Shown: positions 55,091 through 63,962 of the stretch, piece after piece
Layout of the letters: every line of letters begins with the position of its first letter
Position numbering within the stretch: the stretch's first letter is position 1
NCBI GenBank assembly: GCA_036960375.1
Contig: JBALVY010000010.1
Span: 108,720-172,719 of the forward strand
Reading direction: 5' to 3'
Source: CAWVSB01 sp036960375
GTDB taxonomy: Bacteria > Pseudomonadota > Gammaproteobacteria > Pseudomonadales > CAWVSB01
DNA length: 64,000 nucleotides
Position numbers and translations under genes: made by a program
The notes under the pieces: generated by a model
Database searches by the model: none
Told to the model about the DNA's origin: nothing
Seen by the model: only the letters and a program-made list of their open reading frames with translations

Positions 55091-55852
55091 CTAAAGAACA
55101 AAGCCACTATCAACCGTAATAATTTGCCCGGTCATTAAATCACTGCCGGTTATCACTGAGAGTATGCTGTCAGCGATATCACTCGGCGTGGCAACTTTAC
55201 CCAGAGGCGAGGCCGCAGTAGCAAATGCCTTGGCATTCTCCCAGTTATCTCCCCAGCCCTCTTCACCCCAGCTACCGTCTATCAAGCCCGGACAAATGGC
55301 ATTCACTCGTACATTATGTGGACCGATGGCCTTGGCCAATGTGCGCGTCAAACTATTAAGCGCGGCCTTGGAGGCACAATAGGCGATAGAGCTGCCATTG
55401 GTGGTAAGCCCGGCGATGCTGGAGGTCATAACAATTTCACCTCCGCCTTGTTTGATCATCTCGGGCAGTGCGGCTCGGCTCATATAAAACGGCCCCATCA
55501 AGTTTATATCCAGCGTTGACTGCCATATGTCGTCAGTTAGAAGATCCAGTGCTTTGTGATCGACAAAGGTGGTTGTGCCTGCATTATTCACCAGAATATC
55601 AAGCTGGCCAAAGTGATCGATAGCCGCCTTCACCAATGCCACGCACTGGGAATTGTCACTGACATCGGCACGCACACTAAACGCCTCACCACCGGCTTCT
55701 TCAACGCGCTCAACCGTGGCCTGTGCACCGCCTTGAGAGTTGGCGTAATTGACAATGACCCTGGCCCCCAGAGCTGCCAGCTGTACTGCGGTATCTGCCC
55801 CTACGCCCGAACTCGCTCCGGTAACAATTGCCACTTTGCCTTGTATATCCAT
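55091..55852 (-). CDS. short-chain dehydrogenase/reductase
   Basis: The protein has 253 residues of the classical SDR type. The nucleotide motif is TGASSGVG, NNAG is followed by the catalytic Ser in MTSSIAG and the YCASK Tyr/Lys pair. The absence of an acidic residue pattern typical for NAD leaves the cofactor open (VNYANSQGGAQ suggests NADPH). The substrate is unknown. It lies 48 bp downstream of the dioxygenase gene on the same strand, so it may be part of that operon. Confidence 0.9.
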   Translation of the reverse strand: MDIQGKVAIVTGASSGVGADTAVQLAALGARVIVNYANSQGGAQATVERVEEAGGEAFSVRADVSDNSQCVALVKAAIDHFGQLDILVNNAGTTTFVDHKALDLLTDDIWQSTLDINLMGPFYMSRAALPEMIKQGGGEIVMTSSIAGLTTNGSSIAYCASKAALNSLTRTLAKAIGPHNVRVNAICPGLIDGSWGEEGWGDNWENAKAFATAASPLGKVATPSDIADSILSVITGSDLMTGQIITVDSGFVL

Positions 55853-55900
55853 AATATCCGTCTACTTCTATTGATTATTAAACTAGGCCCGATTCGGCCT

Positions 55901-56731
55901 TTATACCTCTGTTAAAGCCGAGCCTGCAAGGGTAATACGATGCATCAACCGAGATTGCCCTTGATAATCATTTTGCGCAAAATGCCAGGTACTGCGATTA
56001 TCCCAAAAAGTGACGGAGCCCGGCTGCCAGTTAAACTGGCAGGTATATTGTGGTTGATCAACATGGGCATAGAGATAATCGAGCAAGGCTCGGCTTTCAG
56101 CAATACTCCAGCCTTCAAAGCCCAGAGTATGGCCGGGGTTTACATAGAGTATTTTACGACCGCTTTCGGGGTGCGTGATGACGACTGGATGAACCGCATC
56201 ACCTACGCTATCGGCCCCGCCCAACTGGTCGGCCAAATCGGTGGTGCGGTAGTACCCGTCTTCACCATAAAGATGTTTATTGGAATGAATAGCCCGCAGT
56301 GACTGCAGACATTGTTTCATACCAGAAGACAAGTCGTCATAGGCTGCCGCAAGATTGGCAAAGCGGGTATCGCCGCCCGTTTCTGGTAAGTCGCGAGCGA
56401 CTAATATAGAACCCATTGCTGGTATATCGTCATAAGAATGATCGGTATGCCAGCCACCCCCAATATTGGTTTTTTGTGTTTTATCTTTTCTCACCTCGGC
56501 GATGTCGGGGTAATTTTCGACGGGTTTAAAAAACTTGTTTATTACCAGCTCACCAAACCGGCAAGCAAATGCCAGATGATCTGCAGATGAAAGTTTCTGC
56601 TCACGAAAAAAGAGTAGCCCATGCTCTGCAAAGGCCTGACGCAACTCAGCCAACTCGAGGTCACTTATCTCGGCTAGCTGTAGCTCGCTAACCATTCCTC
56701 CGCAACCCGGTGAAAACGGGGAGATTTTCAT
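55901..56731 (-). CDS. TauD/TfdA family Fe(II)/2-oxoglutarate dioxygenase
   Basis: The protein has 276 residues. The iron ligands are in WHTDHSYDDIPA (HxD) and in NRSTWHFAQNDY (distal His). Arg in RLMHRITLAG should bind 2-oxoglutarate. Such enzymes hydroxylate and break sulfonates, phenoxy-acids or related compounds; none can be named here. It lies between the membrane-protein and SDR genes, all on the minus strand, within the catabolic strip. Confidence 0.9.
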   Translation of the reverse strand: MKISPFSPGCGGMVSELQLAEISDLELAELRQAFAEHGLLFFREQKLSSADHLAFACRFGELVINKFFKPVENYPDIAEVRKDKTQKTNIGGGWHTDHSYDDIPAMGSILVARDLPETGGDTRFANLAAAYDDLSSGMKQCLQSLRAIHSNKHLYGEDGYYRTTDLADQLGGADSVGDAVHPVVITHPESGRKILYVNPGHTLGFEGWSIAESRALLDYLYAHVDQPQYTCQFNWQPGSVTFWDNRSTWHFAQNDYQGQSRLMHRITLAGSALTEV

Positions 56732-56751
56732 TTTATACTTCCCTGTCGATA

Positions 56752-57747
56752 TTATTTAAGCGTAGGCACCCGCTGTTGAATTGCAGCCGGCATCTGCATG
56801 ACGAGCAGCACGCGTGCTTTGTGCCAAAAGGCAGTCAGCAGTAATAGAGAGACACTAATACAGACACCGGTCACCGCAAAGTTGTAACCAATGACTCCGT
56901 AAACTTCCAGCAAGTTGGAAAACGCATACAGCACATACACCAACGAAGACACCATAAAGGCCCGTCGATCAATGACCACCGAAATGAGTGTCATAAAACC
57001 ATACAACGCAATAACTATAGCTATGCTAAAGACACTTTCAGTACCATCCAGAATACCCAAACTGGAGAACACCGGATGCACAATTAAAGGCGCTGACAAT
57101 AAGTGCAACCAAAATGCGACGTCAGACTGGTAACCCGTACGCTCTCTATCTGCTGTGTCCCAATACATGGCAAGGCAAAACACCAGAATACCGCCAAGTA
57201 AAATAAGCGGCAGAACCCACTGAGTCGTCACCGGAAACATATAGAGAATTGAAGCAACAATACAGGCAGTAACGGCAGCCGCGCCTGCTGCGATAGTAAT
57301 AGGTACTCTAAACCGCCGCCAATGAAACCAGGCTGCTGCTGCGGTCGCCGCGGTTGCCAATGCAATAGACATTTCGGAGGGGGTTTCAAACAGACCTAGA
57401 ATGGCATAAAAGACCTGAGTCACAAATGCCAATAACAGCACAATAGCGGGCAATGACATTTTTCTTTTGCGGACAAAAAATTCCGCCAGACCCCATGAAA
57501 TAGCGACCCCCAAAAAGCTCGCCAATGTCTCGTTGAAAGCACCTACCACCTGCGATGCGGAAAACAACAATATCAAGCAGGCGATCACGACAAAAATATC
57601 GTTAAAGCCGCCGATCAGGCGAAAGTTTTCTTCATCGACAACCGACATGTTTTTAGTAGCGGTGTAATCAATACGGAATTCTTCGACAGCATTAGCAGTA
57701 AAAATGCCTTTGTCTATTGCCGTATTCAGGTCTTCATCTGTATACAT
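56752..57747 (-). CDS. polytopic membrane protein of unknown function
   Basis: The protein has 331 residues. A soluble N-terminal part of about 45 residues (TDEDLNTAIDKGIFTANAVE) is followed by about ten hydrophobic helices. The layout resembles DUF2157-type membrane proteins, but I do not recognise a firm family. No catalytic motif is evident. It is 20 bp upstream of the dioxygenase gene and probably cotranscribed. Confidence 0.6.
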   Translation of the reverse strand: MYTDEDLNTAIDKGIFTANAVEEFRIDYTATKNMSVVDEENFRLIGGFNDIFVVIACLILLFSASQVVGAFNETLASFLGVAISWGLAEFFVRKRKMSLPAIVLLLAFVTQVFYAILGLFETPSEMSIALATAATAAAAWFHWRRFRVPITIAAGAAAVTACIVASILYMFPVTTQWVLPLILLGGILVFCLAMYWDTADRERTGYQSDVAFWLHLLSAPLIVHPVFSSLGILDGTESVFSIAIVIALYGFMTLISVVIDRRAFMVSSLVYVLYAFSNLLEVYGVIGYNFAVTGVCISVSLLLLTAFWHKARVLLVMQMPAAIQQRVPTLK

Positions 57748-57923
57748 AGTATGTCCTGTGATTGAGAGCCCTGAACGAGATTAGGATTACCCTTTCACGC
57801 CAAACGCTGGCCGCTCAGCATAACAGCTAGGCAGCCGTTTTGCCCTTTTTGCAGTTTAATACACAGTATTCAGACGGCAGCATACGTAAGCCTGTTAGCT
57901 ATGCCGAGATAAGTCGGTAGCGA

Positions 57924-59210
57924 TCAGGATTTCGACTCAACCCCACACCAATCGACCATAAACAACGCCAGCACTTCCGCTACATTCATCATGCTGGAGA
58001 TAGATACACGCTCATCTATACCGTGGATATTTTCCGCGGTAGGCCCATAGCAAGTCGCGGGGATGCCGCCATATAACTGAAAGAACCGTGCATCGGTAGT
58101 TGCGGTAGACGCTACAAATTGCACCTCTTGACCGGACACCTCTCGATGTACATCGGCCAGTGTGGTCATCATGGGATGCTGTTTATCCATCACACAGCCC
58201 TCGGCATGGAAGCCACGATAATGCACCGTGACGTTGGCACCATTGCAAGAAGGGTGGCTGGCAACCACCTCGTTTATACGCTGCTCCAGCGCCGCACGCA
58301 CATCGCTCAAGCTCATACCGGGATAAAAACCCACACGAATGTCGGCTACACACTTACTTGGTACAGTTGAAGCCCATTCACCGCCATTCACTTTACCCAA
58401 ATTAAAATTCACCGGGTGTACGTGGCTATGGTATTCGCTGTGACGGTTCTCAGGCAGGTTCCAGGCAGCTTCAACATCGCGCAGACCCGCAAAAATAGCG
58501 TAAATCGCCTCTATTGCATTGATGCCAGCCGAGGTATCCAGCACATGCGCCGGTTTGCCTGTCACCTCAACCTGCAACCACATGACGCCTAGCTGAGAGG
58601 ATAGAATTTCGTGATTCATCGGTTCCGGAATAATCGCCGCATCAGCCCGGTAACCAGCCTCAAGGCAGGCCAAGGCACCATTGCCGGTACACTCTTCTTC
58701 GATCACCGACTGCATAATAACCGGCGCGGCGGGCTGCAGACCTAGATCTCGCAGTGCCTGGAACGCCATACTGTACGCTACAATGCCTGCCTTCATATCA
58801 CCACTGCCACGCCCGTAAAGCCAATCGCCTTCTACGTAGGATTCAAACGGCGGGCGAGCCCACAGCTCGGCGGGGCCAGTAGGCACCACATCCATATGAC
58901 CATTAAGTATCAGTGATTTGCCTTTGGCTGTGCCGCTGGGCTCATGAATACCGATCACGTTTATTCGACCATCGGTATTTTCGATCACGGCAGGCGAGAA
59001 ACCCGGCCGGTCACGTAGGGCATCCAGATCAATGGTGACATCTTCGGTTTTGAGGCCCATATCGTGGAAGTTTTGCCGGACCTGCTGCTGCGCAGGAATC
59101 TCGTTTCCCAAGGTGCTGTCGAGCTCCACCAGGGTTATCAAATCGGCTATGGCGGTTTCGCGCCGGGCGGCAACTGCGGCTTTTAAATCATTGCGCAAGG
59201 TGTGGTCCAT
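57924..59210 (-). CDS. M20 family metallopeptidase / ArgE-DapE-ACY1-type deacylase
   Basis: The protein has 428 residues from ATG 59210; a GTG 9 bp upstream is possible. The zinc ligands and base are visible: NGHMDVVP (His, Asp), GRGSGDMKAG (Asp), EEECTGNG (catalytic Glu plus Glu ligand) and a final His near YGPTAENIHGIDE. A lid and dimer domain is inserted from about residue 200. It hydrolyses an N-acyl or amide bond. It is near aminotransferase and dioxygenase genes, so it may free an amine for later steps. Confidence 0.88.
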   Translation of the reverse strand: MDHTLRNDLKAAVAARRETAIADLITLVELDSTLGNEIPAQQQVRQNFHDMGLKTEDVTIDLDALRDRPGFSPAVIENTDGRINVIGIHEPSGTAKGKSLILNGHMDVVPTGPAELWARPPFESYVEGDWLYGRGSGDMKAGIVAYSMAFQALRDLGLQPAAPVIMQSVIEEECTGNGALACLEAGYRADAAIIPEPMNHEILSSQLGVMWLQVEVTGKPAHVLDTSAGINAIEAIYAIFAGLRDVEAAWNLPENRHSEYHSHVHPVNFNLGKVNGGEWASTVPSKCVADIRVGFYPGMSLSDVRAALEQRINEVVASHPSCNGANVTVHYRGFHAEGCVMDKQHPMMTTLADVHREVSGQEVQFVASTATTDARFFQLYGGIPATCYGPTAENIHGIDERVSISSMMNVAEVLALFMVDWCGVESKS

Positions 59211-59352
59211 GTCTATCACTCTGTATATTCACGATGGTTACACCATAGCAAATCAGCAGGTACAGAATAGAGCCAGTTATTCACTCAATGTGAGTCCAGC
59301 GCGGACTCGCGAGAAACAGCACAGTAGTGAGGCTAGCTAAGGGAAGCTTCTT

Positions 59353-59892
59353 CTAGGCAGTGAGATAAAGAATCAGTAAGGAGTACATCGCAAAAACCAA
59401 AGACAGCCACTTAAACCATGCGGGTTTGGCGAGCACCAACGACATAATGACTATTCCCACCAGCGGCAAGGCCAGCGCAGCAACCACTGGGTTGCCGTAC
59501 ATAGCGATATTGACGTAGGGCCCAATCGCAAAATAGACCAACATAGACAAAGCAGACAAACGCCCCAGTTTTTGACTGTGATGCAGCATATCCTGGCCGC
59601 CTTCCTCAGGCACAGGCAGGGCCATTTCGGTGGCGCCGTAAATACAGATAGAGCCAATCACCAATATAAGAAAATCGGAAAAACTCCATACTGGCAGGTC
59701 TCTCAACTCCCAGCCTACCCACCAAAGCTGAAGCGTATAGCTCATTACGCTGAGTGACCAAATGGCGCTAGACCAGTGAAACGTGACGTTTTTGTGCGCT
59801 CGAATTAGCGATGCAACGGTGTGCAACATACGGGTGATCGCAAGACCAAGAATAATGGATATCGCAACAAAGACATATTCGTGCTGAGTCAT
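59353..59892 (-). CDS. small polytopic membrane protein of unknown function
   Basis: The protein has 179 residues with about five or six hydrophobic helices (for example IISIILGLAITRML-like ISIILGLAITRML, FLILVIGSICIYGATEM, PLVGIVIMSLVLA). No motif or family is recognised. It is flanked by the M20 and luciferase-like genes in the same orientation and could be a membrane partner of the cluster, but nothing shows this. Confidence 0.6.
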   Translation of the reverse strand: MTQHEYVFVAISIILGLAITRMLHTVASLIRAHKNVTFHWSSAIWSLSVMSYTLQLWWVGWELRDLPVWSFSDFLILVIGSICIYGATEMALPVPEEGGQDMLHHSQKLGRLSALSMLVYFAIGPYVNIAMYGNPVVAALALPLVGIVIMSLVLAKPAWFKWLSLVFAMYSLLILYLTA

Positions 59893-59960
59893 ACTTGACG
59901 GCCGCCGTTTTTATATTTAATTGTAGTCACCATATAGACTGCCAACTTAGCCATCTAGGG

Positions 59961-60935
59961 TCAAGCAAGTAGCGGTAAAACGCCATCGGTAAAGTTTTTG
60001 AACAACTGCCAGGCACGATCAAGCGGTATACCGCCCGCTAAGGGGTGTATCACGACCGTGCAGTTTTTGTCCTGCATGCGTTCGACACACTCCGCCTTGG
60101 TAATAATCTCAAAGCGGCCCGACGCACGTACCTCCTCCACGCTGGTCACGTCATCCTCCGATGGACGTTTGATACCATCCTGCTTCCAGCTGGCATATTC
60201 CTGCATCTCATTGAGTAGATACGGACAAAGCTCCTGCCATGCCGACTCAGGGTCATCGTCAACAAAAGTCATGCAATTGCCCGCATTCGGCGTATAGACA
60301 AAACCCTCTCCTCCAGTTTTGGCTAGCTCCTCATAATAAATAGCGTCTAGATCAGGCCGTGGCATGGGAGGATAAAACGGCAAATTGAAACGCGCCGCCC
60401 GGCGCGCAGCGGCGGCGCTCATGCCACCAATAAAAAAGAAGGGATGGGGCCGCGACACAGGCACAGGGGTAACTCGCAGAGTTTTTCCTTTGTATTCAAA
60501 TGGCTCGCCAGTCCAGGCTGCCAACAGGGTTGCAACAACCTCATCCATCAGCTTGCCACGCTGCTGCCACGATTTATCCATCGCGTGATATTCATCAGGG
60601 CGGTAACCCATACCGGCAACAAACGTAAGCCGACCATTAGAAGCCAGGTCTAATATGGCGATGTCTTCTGCCAGTCTTATTGGGTCGTAGAGTGTCACCA
60701 ACAAAGCGGTGATACCGATACGAATACGCTCGGTGCGTGCGGTAATCATGCCGGCCATTATCAAAGGTGAGGGTAGCCAGCCATTGTTGGCACAGTGATG
60801 CTCTTCGAGATTAATAAAATCGAAACCCACTTGCTCGGCATAGGCCGCCATATCGATTGCGGCGCGATAACGCAGCGCCTCATCTTTAGGCTCGGCTTGC
60901 ATGCCGGTCATATTGAGGCGTAGAGCAATTGACAT
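59961..60935 (-). CDS. LLM class (luciferase-like) flavin-dependent oxidoreductase
   Basis: The protein has 324 residues, a TIM barrel of the bacterial luciferase superfamily. LEEHHCANNGWLPSP, LYDPIRLAEDIAILD and FVAGMGYRPDEY are typical flavin and substrate segments. It oxidises a small organic compound with reduced FMN or with F420-like cofactors. The ATG at 60935 gives the family N-terminus MSIALRLNMTG; a longer frame adds 44 unrelated residues that overlap the aminotransferase gene. It is directly downstream of that gene. Confidence 0.88.
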   Translation of the reverse strand: MSIALRLNMTGMQAEPKDEALRYRAAIDMAAYAEQVGFDFINLEEHHCANNGWLPSPLIMAGMITARTERIRIGITALLVTLYDPIRLAEDIAILDLASNGRLTFVAGMGYRPDEYHAMDKSWQQRGKLMDEVVATLLAAWTGEPFEYKGKTLRVTPVPVSRPHPFFFIGGMSAAAARRAARFNLPFYPPMPRPDLDAIYYEELAKTGGEGFVYTPNAGNCMTFVDDDPESAWQELCPYLLNEMQEYASWKQDGIKRPSEDDVTSVEEVRASGRFEIITKAECVERMQDKNCTVVIHPLAGGIPLDRAWQLFKNFTDGVLPLLA

Positions 60936-60978
60936 AGCTTTATCTTCTAGCAGATTACCAATAAGGGAGTATGCTAGC

Positions 60979-62397
60979 TTATGCCTGCGGGTGCCAGATT
61001 CCTTCTTTTTCCAGATCGGCCATTGCGCGGATAATGCCTTCGCGCAGAATCGCCACCATGTCGTCAATCTGCTCTTTGCTAATAATAAGCGGCGGTGACA
61101 TCACACACATATTAATGATGGGACGAACCATTAGACCCAGCGCCTGACAATGTTGATCGATACGATCACCCATCTCGTAATCGTGCTCAAGTGATCCGCC
61201 CTCTGCACTCAGTGCACATTCGACACAGGCCATCAGGCCTTCGCCACGCACCTCGGCGACAATGGGAAGATCTTCGAGTTTCTTTAGCTCCTGCTGAAAG
61301 TAAGGACCCACTTCGCGCACGTGCTCCAGCAGATTCTCATTCTCCATAATCTCAATATTCTTCAGCGCCGCAGCACAGCTTACAGGATGCCCCGAATAGG
61401 TATAGCCGTTGGAGAAAATAGAACCTTTAGCGTCTTCACCACCCATGGCAGCTATCAATTTGTCGGACACAATGCAGGCGCCCAGGGGTAAATAGCCCGA
61501 GGTTAAACCCTTGGCCGAAATGATCATGTCGGGCTGAATATCAAATACGTCTTTTGATGCAAACCAGTGACCCAGACGCCCAAATCCGGTCACAACCTCA
61601 TCGGAGATATACAGTACATCGTGTTTGCGACATACATCGAGACACATTTTTTGATAACCCGGCACCGGCACAATGACACCGCCAGAGGCAAGAATTGGCT
61701 CCGCTATATGGGCTGCAACCTTATCGGCACCCAGCTGCAGAATTTTATCTTCAAGCTCTTGTACTCTTTCGTCACGAAATTGCTCCAGTGACATACCCTT
61801 AGGGCGATTAAGCGGGTTAGGAGAACCAACATGTTTAACAATGTCGGTGGCTGCATCCTGAAGATTTTTGTCTCTACTTTTGCCTGAAGCTGACGCGCTC
61901 AAATAGGTGCTGCCGTGGTAGGCATCTTCACGCGAGATAATAAACTTCTTCTCTGTCCGGCCAAGGTAGTTATTGTAGAAAGACACCATGCGCATGGCAC
62001 TGTCTACTGCAGTGGAACCACCGGTGGTAAAAAAGACGTGATTGAGATCGCCTGGTGTCAGGCTGGCAATTTTTTTGGCCAGCGTTACAGCCACATTATT
62101 GGTCAGACTAAAGGGCGAGAAGTAAGGCATTTTCATCACTTGCTCGGCGATGGCATCAGCCATCTCTTTGCGACCATAACCAATTTGCGTACACCACATG
62201 CCCGCCGGGCCATCAATAAGCTTATTGCCCTCAGCGTCGTAAAGGTAAATGCCTTCGCCATACTCGGCGACAGTGCGCTCATTAGAACCCAGATACCCCA
62301 TGTCTTCCCACGGATGTATAAAGTGGCGGTTATCACCTTCCTGAACCAGTTGAGTATCCGTCATCTCTGCTTTACTGGCTGCGGCCGATTGTGGCAT
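60979..62397 (-). CDS. class III pyridoxal-phosphate aminotransferase
   Basis: The protein has 472 residues. YLYDAEGNKLIDGPAGMW near residue 50, FTTGGSTAVDSAMRM, YHGSTYL and the PLP lysine in ISAKGLTSGYLPLGA are omega-aminotransferase motifs. ISDEVVTGFGR holds the PLP-binding Asp. It transfers an amino group from a terminal amine such as a diamine, beta-alanine or taurine-like compound to pyruvate or 2-oxoglutarate. It is divergent from a TetR gene with two operators between them, and is probably the first gene of the catabolic strip. Confidence 0.92.
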   Translation of the reverse strand: MPQSAAASKAEMTDTQLVQEGDNRHFIHPWEDMGYLGSNERTVAEYGEGIYLYDAEGNKLIDGPAGMWCTQIGYGRKEMADAIAEQVMKMPYFSPFSLTNNVAVTLAKKIASLTPGDLNHVFFTTGGSTAVDSAMRMVSFYNNYLGRTEKKFIISREDAYHGSTYLSASASGKSRDKNLQDAATDIVKHVGSPNPLNRPKGMSLEQFRDERVQELEDKILQLGADKVAAHIAEPILASGGVIVPVPGYQKMCLDVCRKHDVLYISDEVVTGFGRLGHWFASKDVFDIQPDMIISAKGLTSGYLPLGACIVSDKLIAAMGGEDAKGSIFSNGYTYSGHPVSCAAALKNIEIMENENLLEHVREVGPYFQQELKKLEDLPIVAEVRGEGLMACVECALSAEGGSLEHDYEMGDRIDQHCQALGLMVRPIINMCVMSPPLIISKEQIDDMVAILREGIIRAMADLEKEGIWHPQA

Positions 62398-62480
62398 ATC
62401 GATATCCTCTGTCTCTCACACCGTAAGTCACGGCTCATATTTGGCCTAAATCTGCCCAAATTTGGGCTACAGGCCATATA

Positions 62481-62500
62481 TTGAATGAATGTTCATTTAA
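62481..62500. promoter_or_regulatory. TetR-type operator 1
   Basis: TTGAATGAATGTTCATTTAA lies between the aminotransferase and TetR genes. TGAAT/GTTCA form a dyad. It matches operator 2 at 18 of 20 positions. Confidence 0.7.
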
Positions 62501-62532
62501 ATTACACAAAAAAGGCAATAAAGTCAAATAAA

Positions 62533-62552
62533 TTGAATGTATATTCATTTAA
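62533..62552. promoter_or_regulatory. TetR-type operator 2
   Basis: TTGAATGTATATTCATTTAA contains the exact palindrome TGAATGTATATTCA. It is 52 bp from operator 1, near five helical turns, and lies 49 bp before the TetR start. Confidence 0.75.
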
Positions 62553-62600
62553 AATTGATATAAGATGCCGCTATATAGCTAACATCTTAGGATGATGTGA

Positions 62601-63233
62601 ATGAACCTCAGCCCCAAACCGAAAAGTCGCGAGGCCATCAAGGCCTGGAATCGACAAAAGATCATCGATGCTACCATCGATGTCATTACGGCCTACGGTA
62701 TCGCAGGGACCACTATTGCCAAAGTGGTTGAGCTTGCGGGTGTTTCGATGGGGCTCATTAATGTGCACTTCAAGAGCAAAGACGCCCTACTCTACGAAGT
62801 GCTTCGGTATATGGCCCGCGACTACACCGATTACTGGAAACAAAGCCTAGCCAAGGCGCCCAACAATACCGTAGAACGTCTGACCACTTTGATAGAGGTC
62901 GATTTTGACCCGCGTGTACTCAACCTGAAATCGATGGGCGTCTGGATGGCCTTTCGTGCTCAGGCCAGATCAAAACCCGAATACGTTGACCTGGTAGGCA
63001 CGAGAGAAAGCGAACAAATAGAAGAATTCGTTTCTTTATTTACCCAATTAAATAGTGACAGCGGTTACGACCATAACCCGGTGGCCGTCACCCGATGTAT
63101 CTTGTCTATGCAAGATGGCCTATGGACAGACTACTTTTTATACCCTAATGATTTTAGCCGTAAAGACGCCATAGCCTGCTTCCATTTATACCTGAGCGCG
63201 CTGTATCCAGAGCATTTCCCGGTTCCTGACTAG
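62601..63233 (+). CDS. TetR family transcriptional regulator, BetI-like
   Basis: The protein has 210 residues. The N-terminal helix-turn-helix spans TAYGIAGTTIAKVVELAGVS and GLINVHFKSKDALL. The C-terminal ligand domain, with LNLKSMGVWMAFRAQARSKPEY, resembles BetI, a choline-responsive repressor. This suggests a small amine ligand, but BetI similarity alone does not prove it. It is divergent from the aminotransferase gene and probably binds the two operators at 62481 and 62533. Confidence 0.85.
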   Translation: MNLSPKPKSREAIKAWNRQKIIDATIDVITAYGIAGTTIAKVVELAGVSMGLINVHFKSKDALLYEVLRYMARDYTDYWKQSLAKAPNNTVERLTTLIEVDFDPRVLNLKSMGVWMAFRAQARSKPEYVDLVGTRESEQIEEFVSLFTQLNSDSGYDHNPVAVTRCILSMQDGLWTDYFLYPNDFSRKDAIACFHLYLSALYPEHFPVPD

Positions 63234-63317
63234 GTAAAAACTGCCGATATAAGCAGTACTACAAAAACTCCTTGCCATCTTCTCTCTCAGAGACTAGCGC
63301 ATAGGCCATCTCCACTA

Positions 63318-63323
63318 TATAAT
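63318..63323 (+). promoter_or_regulatory. -10 element of the tRNA promoter
   Basis: TATAAT is followed by the GC-rich discriminator GCGCCGC, typical of stringently controlled stable-RNA promoters. It lies 27 bp before the duplicated tRNA half. Confidence 0.6.
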
Positions 63324-63349
63324 GCGCCGCTTCCGGTATATGCCGGTGT

Positions 63350-63389
63350 GGGCCCATAGCTCAGTTGGTTAGAGCATCCGACTCATAAT
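63350..63389 (+). pseudogene. tRNA 5' half (decayed or incomplete copy)
   Basis: It matches the first 40 bases of the tRNA at 63442 with 3 differences, including GAGCATCCGACTCATAAT through the anticodon loop. The 3' anticodon strand (expected TCGG) is missing; TACCGAGCCTGAG follows instead. No normal T-arm or CCA end follows, so it should not form a mature tRNA. The rest of the 63234-63656 gap holds the promoter, the intact tRNA and the start region of the next gene. Confidence 0.7.
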
Positions 63390-63441
63390 TACCGAGCCTG
63401 AGATGGTACCGCAACAAAACAGTTCCAAACTGTACAAATTT

Positions 63442-63518
63442 GGGCCTTTAGCTCAGCTGGTTAGAGCATCCGACTCATAATCGGCAGGTCCGCAGTTCAA
63501 GTCTGCGAAGGCCCACCA
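63442..63518 (+). tRNA. tRNA with CAT anticodon (Ile2 or elongator Met)
   Basis: A full 77-base tRNA. The acceptor GGGCCTT pairs with AAGGCCC, the D-arm is AGCTCAGCTGGTTAGAGC, anticodon CAT is at 63476-63478 in loop CTCATAA, the T-arm CGCAG/CTGCG has loop TTCAAGT, and CCA is encoded. The first anticodon-stem pair (T-C) is a mismatch. GGGCC...GACTCATAATC and the TTCAAGT loop look more like the lysidine-modified isoleucine tRNA than like elongator tRNA-Met. Confidence 0.88.
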
Positions 63519-63656
63519 TTTTTAATACCTCTTGGAGTCTGAGGGGATGCATAAGCGCATTCTACTCAGCCCTCTAAAAGCCCCCATTTTTATAAATTTG
63601 AGCTTCTGACTATTGCAGCGCCCCTATGCGCTTGCGTAACGATTGAGAAAAACTGC

Positions 63657-63962
63657 ATGGCCACATCAGGAAATACCGAAGATATGACGAACAAGCCCGC
63701 ACCAAACAAAATGACCCCTCTGTCCAACCTGATCTTCAGCTCCCGCTGGTTGCAACTGCCCCTCTACCTGGGCCTGATAGTTGCCCAAGGGGTTTACGTT
63801 ATCCTGTTTATGAAGGAACTGATTCACCTTATTGGCGGGGCCACTTCCTTGAGTGAACAGCTCATAATGCTGGCAGTGTTGGGACTCATCGATGTAGTAA
63901 TGATATCCAACCTGCTGGTAATGGTCATCGTAGGAGGCTACGAAACGGTTCTGGCAAGTTAA
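63657..63962 (+). CDS. YqhA-like (UPF0114) membrane protein, short
   Basis: The protein has 101 residues. SSRWLQLPLYLGLIVAQGVY and LGLIDVVMISNLLVMVIVGGYE match the N-terminal two thirds of YqhA/UPF0114 proteins, with two or three membrane helices. The family normally has about 160 residues; here a stop follows GGYETVLAS, and the last 38 bases of the window show no continuation. It is a truncated or short variant. Function of the family is unknown. Confidence 0.75.
   Translation: MATSGNTEDMTNKPAPNKMTPLSNLIFSSRWLQLPLYLGLIVAQGVYVILFMKELIHLIGGATSLSEQLIMLAVLGLIDVVMISNLLVMVIVGGYETVLAS

Noticed and set aside
59281..59310. GAGTCC/GGACTC stem near 59290 as a terminator
   Set aside because: The stem is only 6 bp, has no T-run in a useful direction and lies before, not after, the M20 gene.
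63350..63518. Attachment site of an integrated element at the tRNA
   Set aside because: The duplicated part is the 5' half rather than the 3' half, the copies are only 92 bp apart, and no integrase or phage gene lies in the window.
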